Positions 59,870 through 64,000 of a stretch of DNA of 64,000 nt are shown one piece after another; the first letter of the stretch is position 1, and each line of letters starts with the position of its first letter. The translations under genes were made by a program, and so were the position numbers. The DNA is taken from contig NZ_VHIZ01000037.1 of the NCBI RefSeq assembly GCF_006494375.1, positions 248,001-312,000 of the forward strand. The letters run 5' to 3'. Below the pieces are notes generated by a model, which searched no databases, was not told where the DNA came from, and was given only the letters and a program-made list of their open reading frames with translations. The DNA comes from Pantoea anthophila (GTDB taxonomy: Bacteria > Pseudomonadota > Gammaproteobacteria > Enterobacterales > Enterobacteriaceae).

Positions 59870-61177
59870 TTACACCATCTCATCTTGTTTAAACGACCGG
59901 GTCGCGCGGAACTGCCAGAGCGCCAGACCTACCACGAAAATCGACAGCAGAATGGTGATCGTGGCGGCGATGGCATATTGCGACGACGACATGGTGAGCT
60001 TGTAGATCCAAGACACCAGGATATCGGTGCCGCCGGCATTCGATCCCGCCACCGCCGGACCACCATTGTTAAACAGGTAGATGATGTTGAAATTATTAAA
60101 GTTGAAGGTGTATTGTGTGATGATGATCGGCGCAATGGCGTAGAGCACCAGCGGCAGCGTGATGGTTTTCAGTCGTGTCCAGGCGCTGGCCCCATCCATG
60201 ATTGCCGCCTCATAGAGATCTTCAGGGATCGCCTGCAGCACTCCGGTCGTCATCGCAAAAACAAACGGGAAGCCGAGCCAGGTCTGCATCATGATCAGCG
60301 CGGTTTTAGTCCAGAACGGGTCGGTCATCCAGGCTTTAGGTGCGATGCCAAAGAAGTCGAGAATCGCATTGTTGATTACGCCAAAGCTGTCATTAAACAT
60401 CCCGGCAAATACCAGAATGGTGACAAAGCCCGGCACCGCCCAGGGCAGGATAAAGAGAGTGCGGATCAGCGGCTTAAAGCGCAGGTCCTTCTGATTGACC
60501 AGAATCGCCAGCATCACGCCGACGGTGCACTGCAGCGTGGTCGCCAGCAGCGTCCAGACCACGGTCCATTGCAGCACATCGAAGAAGGTGGAGCGCCAGA
60601 TTGACAGCGTAAAAATGTTGATGAAGTTTTTGAAACCCACCCAGTCCACCAGCTTCGCCGGTGGCGTGTGATAGAGGTTGTAGTTGGTGAAGGCGATGGC
60701 GAATCCAAACAGAATGAGAAACACCACCACAAACACCAGCAGAATAAAGCCCGGCGAGATCATCAGGTAGGGGAAGCCGTCACGCAGCAGCAGCTGATAC
60801 TGCTGACGCACACTGTTAAGTGGCTCTCCCCTGTCGCGCTTAACGCCATTGATCCATGCGTCGCGCACCGACAACCCCCAGATCGCCACGCCGAAAGCGG
60901 CTATCAGCACACTGATAATTCCCTCCGCCAGCAGGAAAATGGAGTTATCACGCGGCACCGCTTCACCCAGCGTGTAGAGACCCCAGAATCCTTCTCGCAG
61001 AAAATCATGGAAGATGCCGGCAAAGCTGCTGAGCAGAATCAGAAAGCAGACGCCTTTCGCCCACTGGCGGTGGTAAAACTGGCCGAAGCCAGGCAGCAGT
61101 GCCAGCAGTGCACCGGTCGTCGCATGACGACGCGGACGCCTGGCCGTCACCAGATGTTCCTCGGAAGATATAGCCAC
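59870..61177 (-). CDS. ganP: Galacto-oligosaccharide ABC transporter permease (MalF-like)
   Basis: The 435-residue membrane protein has an N-terminal extension with two hydrophobic segments as in MalF, then the permease core with the EAA loop 'YEAAIMDGASAWTRLKTITLP' (in part 'EAAIMDGASAWTRLK'). The start codon is GTG 61177, supported by AAGGA 7 bases upstream. Genes ganO, ganP and ganQ are consecutive and encode binding protein and both channel subunits. Confidence 0.92.
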   Translation of the reverse strand: MAISSEEHLVTARRPRRHATTGALLALLPGFGQFYHRQWAKGVCFLILLSSFAGIFHDFLREGFWGLYTLGEAVPRDNSIFLLAEGIISVLIAAFGVAIWGLSVRDAWINGVKRDRGEPLNSVRQQYQLLLRDGFPYLMISPGFILLVFVVVFLILFGFAIAFTNYNLYHTPPAKLVDWVGFKNFINIFTLSIWRSTFFDVLQWTVVWTLLATTLQCTVGVMLAILVNQKDLRFKPLIRTLFILPWAVPGFVTILVFAGMFNDSFGVINNAILDFFGIAPKAWMTDPFWTKTALIMMQTWLGFPFVFAMTTGVLQAIPEDLYEAAIMDGASAWTRLKTITLPLVLYAIAPIIITQYTFNFNNFNIIYLFNNGGPAVAGSNAGGTDILVSWIYKLTMSSSQYAIAATITILLSIFVVGLALWQFRATRSFKQDEMV

Positions 61178-61218
61178 TCTCTGATCCTTATCCTGTAGGG
61201 TAATCCCGTGAACCGGCC

Positions 61219-62439
61219 TTACTGATTACTGGCCTGCATCGCTTCAATCTGCATGGTGATCTGTTTCACCGCGTTATCCAGCGCGGCTTTTGGCGCCTGC
61301 TTGCCGGAAACGCTCAGTTCCAGCGCCGCATTAGCCGGCCCCCACACTTCCTGCATCTCCGGCACGCCTGGCATGGCTGACGCGCGCGCTGACTGCACCG
61401 CGACCGCGTTGGCTTTCTCATCATCTTTAATCATCGGATCGTTCATCAGCGCAGTCACCGGCGGGATCTCCTGGGTTTTCTGATAGCGCGCTTTCACGTA
61501 CTGCGGCTGGTTGATAAAGGAGAGGAACTGCTGTGCCAGCGCCTGATCTTTGCTCCAGGTCGATACCACATAGCCTTTAACGCCCAGGAAGGAGCTCATC
61601 GGCTTGCCGTTTGGCAGTAGCGGCAGTGGTGCCACGCCATAGTTGATCCCGGCCGCCTGATAAGGCTGGAACGCCCACGGCCCGTTGATCACCGCCGCCG
61701 CTTTCTTCTCGGTAAACAGCGAGTCGATTGCGTTAAGGCCGTTGTCGCCCATGATGCCGCCAGGCAACAATCCTTCGCTGAAGAAGCGCCTGAGATAGGT
61801 CACGGCCTCCACACTGCCCGGCGTGTTCAGTCCGATATCCTGAGTGTTGATGGCACCCTGTGCATTTTTACCAAAGATGTAAGCGCCCATCGGAGCCATC
61901 ACGCCCCAGCTGTAGTAAATCTGGTCGAACTTCGCCAGCAGGCCATACTGTTTTGCCTCGCGCTGCTTCTGCGAGAACGCGCGATACTCATCCAGGGTTT
62001 TCAGCGGCGCGGGCAGCAGATCTTTGTTGTAAATCAGCACCAGCGTTTCTACGGCTTTGGGTATGCCATAGACCACCTTATTCTGCGTGAAGGCCGCCAT
62101 CGCCGAAGGGGTGTAAGCGCCCTGCTCTGCTGCGTCAATCTTCAGTGGGGCCAGTAATCCCTGCACGACCGCGCTGCCAAGCTGATCGTTAGGAATGACC
62201 AGAACATCAGGGCCGATTCCGGCCGGCCCGTCCAGGCGCAGCTTTTCAATCTGCTGTGCAAAAGGCATCTCCTGTACTTTCACATCAACATTGAACTGCT
62301 TCTGGAAATCAGCGACCGCTGCTTTGATGCCATCCGCTTTCTTAATATCTTCCCAGACTGTGAGTTGCTGAGCGGCCCAGACGGATTGATTCAGCATCAA
62401 TGCTGACAGAAGTAGCGTCACGCTGGTTTTGATTTTCAT
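61219..62439 (-). CDS. ganO: Periplasmic galacto-oligosaccharide-binding protein (MalE-like)
   Basis: The 406-residue protein has a signal peptide ending near 'QSVWAAQQ', then the MalE-type opening 'LTVWEDIKKADGIKAAVADFQKQF' (in part 'VWEDIKKADGIKAAV') and 'AVINGPWAFQPYQAAGINYGVAPLP' (in part 'AVINGPWAFQPY'), the family's conserved ligand-cleft block. There is no lipobox, as expected for a soluble periplasmic protein of a Gram-negative. ATG 62439 has GAGG 6 bases upstream. First gene of the ganO-P-Q-B-A operon, under a GanR-type operator. Confidence 0.92.
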   Translation of the reverse strand: MKIKTSVTLLLSALMLNQSVWAAQQLTVWEDIKKADGIKAAVADFQKQFNVDVKVQEMPFAQQIEKLRLDGPAGIGPDVLVIPNDQLGSAVVQGLLAPLKIDAAEQGAYTPSAMAAFTQNKVVYGIPKAVETLVLIYNKDLLPAPLKTLDEYRAFSQKQREAKQYGLLAKFDQIYYSWGVMAPMGAYIFGKNAQGAINTQDIGLNTPGSVEAVTYLRRFFSEGLLPGGIMGDNGLNAIDSLFTEKKAAAVINGPWAFQPYQAAGINYGVAPLPLLPNGKPMSSFLGVKGYVVSTWSKDQALAQQFLSFINQPQYVKARYQKTQEIPPVTALMNDPMIKDDEKANAVAVQSARASAMPGVPEMQEVWGPANAALELSVSGKQAPKAALDNAVKQITMQIEAMQASNQ

Positions 62440-62450
62440 TACTGGCCTCA

Positions 62451-62499
62451 TGTGAAGGTATTACATTTAAAGTTATTTCCGCTGATCTAAACCTGACAA
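62451..62499 (-). promoter_or_regulatory. ganO promoter with GanR-type operator
   Basis: Minus-strand TTGTCA (62499-62494) and ATAACT (62476-62471) are 17 bases apart. The 20-bp motif at 62451-62470 (written on the plus strand TGTGAAGGTATTACATTTAA) covers the expected start point, the same geometry as at ganL. Confidence 0.6.
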
Positions 62500-62608
62500 T
62501 TTTGCAGATAGCAGGGAGTTGTCAGGCAAATTCAACGTGATTAACGTATCGCAATTTCGCTTACGCTACGCGGAACATCAGAAACGCTCCAGCCCCTTCG
62601 TGCCAATG

Positions 62609-62624
62609 TGTGATCGCTATTACA
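62609..62624. promoter_or_regulatory. CRP-like site between ganO and the ATPase gene
   Basis: TGTGA-TCGCTA-TTACA matches the CRP consensus at nine of ten positions, between the divergent gan transport genes. Confidence 0.5.
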
Positions 62625-62712
62625 GAAATCAAAAACAGCGGTAGGGCGCCTCCTGGCGTAACGTTATAGTCATGGCAGGTAGCATCACGGCTGACATGTA
62701 AAGCGACCACCT

Positions 62713-62732
62713 GGTATACGTATTACATTTAA
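62713..62732 (+). promoter_or_regulatory. GanR-type operator before the ATPase gene
   Basis: GGTATACGTATTACATTTAA shares 13 consecutive bases (GTATTACATTTAA) with the ganO copy and lies 30 bases before the start codon. Confidence 0.6.
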
Positions 62733-62761
62733 GCCACCAGAACCATACCATGAGGATCAGC

Positions 62762-63880
62762 ATGTCCAGCATCAGATTGAGAAATGTGACCAAACGCTTT
62801 GGTAAAACAGAAACGCTGAAAAACATCGCGCTTGATATTGAAGCCGGAGAGTTTGCGGTCTTCGTGGGTCCCTCAGGCTGCGGTAAATCCACCCTGCTGC
62901 GGCTGATTGCCGGGCTTGAAGAGATCAGTGACGGGGAGATCCTGATCGGTGAGGAGGTGATGAATGATGTCGCCCCCTCACATCGCGGCGTGGCAATGGT
63001 GTTTCAGTCCTACGCGCTCTATCCCCATATGACGGTGGCAGAAAATATTGGCTATGGCCTGAAAGTGAATGGGCTGCCAAAGGCACAGATTGAGCATCAG
63101 GTCGCAACCGTTGCAAAGACGCTTCAGCTTGCGCACCTGCTGGATCGCAAACCCCGGCAGCTTTCCGGCGGCCAGCGTCAGCGCGTGGCCATTGGTCGTG
63201 CCATTGTGCGTAATCCCGGGGTATTTATGTTTGATGAGCCTTTGTCGAATCTGGATGCGGAGCTGCGCATCGATATGCGGCTGCACATTGCAAAACTGCA
63301 TCAGGAGCTGAAAACCACGATGGTCTATGTCACGCATGATCAGACCGAAGCGATGACGCTGGCCGACAGGATTGTGGTGTTGAACGATGGCAAGGTGGAA
63401 CAGGTCGGCCCACCGATGGAACTCTATTACAATCCGATTAACCGTTTTGTGGCGGGTTTCATCGGCTCACCCAGGATGAACTTTCTGCCCGCCCGCGTGG
63501 AACAGTGTGGCCCGGCGGGGCTGGTCGCGTTGATCAATGATGGGGAACACCGGTTGCAGCTTCCTTTACCTCTGCGCCAGCTGCAACCTGGCGATGAAAT
63601 CACGCTGGGCATCCGACCGGAACAGCTTCAGATCAACGGTGATGCGCCACTCAGCATCCACTTTCACTGCGAGGTCGTGGAACGTCTGGGCAACAACACC
63701 TGTCTGTTTGGGCAGAGCCACGGTTATGATGGTTTCAAAATGCTGCTCCCCGGGGACGTGCACTTCCATCCCTACCAGACCCTGCGTCCCACTTTCCATC
63801 CGCAGCACTGCATGGTGTTTGATGCTGACGGAGCACGTATCAGCGCAGATATTGAGATGCCACAGGTGCGCGCAGCCTGA
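62762..63880 (+). CDS. Carbohydrate ABC transporter ATPase (MalK/UgpC/MsmX-type)
   Basis: The 372-residue ATPase energises the GanPQ channel. All nucleotide-binding motifs are present: Walker A 'GPSGCGKSTLL', Q-loop 'FQSYALYPH', signature 'LSGGQRQRVAIGRAIVRNP', Walker B 'VFMFDEPLSNLDAE' and the switch His in 'YVTHDQTEAMTL'. The C-terminal third (about 235-372) is the regulatory TOBE-type domain seen in MalK and UgpC. ATG 62762 is preferred, with GAGGA upstream. It is divergent from ganO with a GanR-type operator of its own, so it probably serves this importer, though such ATPases can serve several systems. Confidence 0.92.
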   Translation: MSSIRLRNVTKRFGKTETLKNIALDIEAGEFAVFVGPSGCGKSTLLRLIAGLEEISDGEILIGEEVMNDVAPSHRGVAMVFQSYALYPHMTVAENIGYGLKVNGLPKAQIEHQVATVAKTLQLAHLLDRKPRQLSGGQRQRVAIGRAIVRNPGVFMFDEPLSNLDAELRIDMRLHIAKLHQELKTTMVYVTHDQTEAMTLADRIVVLNDGKVEQVGPPMELYYNPINRFVAGFIGSPRMNFLPARVEQCGPAGLVALINDGEHRLQLPLPLRQLQPGDEITLGIRPEQLQINGDAPLSIHFHCEVVERLGNNTCLFGQSHGYDGFKMLLPGDVHFHPYQTLRPTFHPQHCMVFDADGARISADIEMPQVRAA

Positions 63881-63903
63881 GATCGCTGACTGATATGTCC
63901 GGG

Positions 63904-63928
63904 AAAAAAGGCCGGAAACGGCCTTTAC
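63904..63928 (+). terminator. Terminator hairpin after the ATPase gene
   Basis: AAAGGCCG and CGGCCTTT pair around GAAA; the T stretch is part of the stem. It is roughly symmetric and may act on both strands. No gene is seen from here to the window end. Confidence 0.65.
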
Positions 63929-64000
63929 TGCCGGAGCGGCCTATCCGGTCAGTCTGATGCGCCTCCTGACCCGGCGGAACAGGTTACCACTTAAACCGAT

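Noticed and set aside
59774-60604. 276-codon plus-strand frame antisense to ganP/ganQ
   Set aside because: The His/Gln/Arg-rich translation has no domain and the opposite strand holds clear permease genes.
1-64000. CRISPR array, tRNA, rRNA or complete insertion sequence
   Set aside because: No regularly spaced repeats, no tRNA cloverleaf recognised, and no intact transposase frame with terminal repeats was seen.
1-64000. Phage defence system or biosynthetic gene cluster other than carotenoids
   Set aside because: No nuclease, methylase, toxin-antitoxin pair, NRPS or PKS motifs were found; ortT is the only toxin-like gene and is an orphan family.

Overview
The window looks like part of a large accessory replicon of a Pantoea species (P. 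agglomerans / P. vagans type). The diagnostic block is a zeaxanthin-glucoside carotenoid cluster, crtE-X-Y-I-B with crtZ convergent, followed by a chaperone-usher fimbrial operon and a thiOSGF thiazole operon. From general knowledge, this carotenoid plus thiOSGF combination marks the LPP-1 family of large Pantoea plasmids. No replication or partition gene lies in the window, so the plasmid assignment is inference. Codon use and base composition are even apart from an AT-rich fimbrial promoter, and there is no complete insertion sequence.

Layout. 1-6.1 kb: end of a ProP-like transporter, a CGNR regulator divergent from an alpha/beta hydrolase, a PEBP protein, then dihydroxyacetone kinase divergent from a FucO-type dehydrogenase. 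6.3-14.6 kb: small membrane toxin OrtT, a 56-residue lipoprotein, a CynX-type exporter, glutaminase, a 2-hydroxyacid dehydrogenase, a DUF2946/PepSY metal-related pair, pirin and YtfJ. 14.8-21.1 kb: carotenoid cluster. 21.2-26.3 kb: fimbrial operon (subunit, chaperone, usher, adhesin). 27.3-31.6 kb: DsbA-like and ASCH proteins, then thiO-S-G-F under a TPP riboswitch. 31.7-37.6 kb: an Old Yellow Enzyme with its ArsR regulator, small enzymes, a LysE exporter and the folate-independent methionine synthase pair mesX-mesD. 37.9-42.4 kb: an IclR-controlled catabolic unit (RraA-type aldolase, hydroxyacid dehydrogenase, ACS-family transporter). 42.6-52.3 kb: several regulator-target pairs (MerR/DUF2938, LysR/class A beta-lactamase, HxlR/SDR), glutathione peroxidase, a PAS-GGDEF diguanylate cyclase and a four-repeat DUF347 membrane protein. 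52.5-63.9 kb: a galactan utilisation regulon (ganR, porin ganL, orphan EIIB, ganA, ganB, ganQPO and an MsmX-type ATPase).

How the parts work together. The gan genes form a complete route: outer-membrane entry, endo-galactanase trimming, ABC import and beta-galactosidase hydrolysis. They are tied together by a shared 20-bp motif in four promoters. The IclR unit is tied together in the same way by a 17-bp palindromic motif present twice at the aldolase promoter and twice at the transporter promoter. FNR-like boxes lie in the dhaK/fucO intergenic region (perfect match), before ortT (9 of 10) and before lysE (perfect core). A MetR-type TGAA-N5-TTCA site lies upstream of mesX-mesD.

No wholly new multi-gene system was recognised. 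The strongest leads are the unlinked operator sets, the MetR site on mesX-mesD, a PepSY protein with an extra C-terminal DUF2534-like domain, and an orphan PTS EIIB placed directly behind an intrinsic terminator in the galactan locus. All family assignments come from reading the translated sequences and remembered family features, not from database searches.
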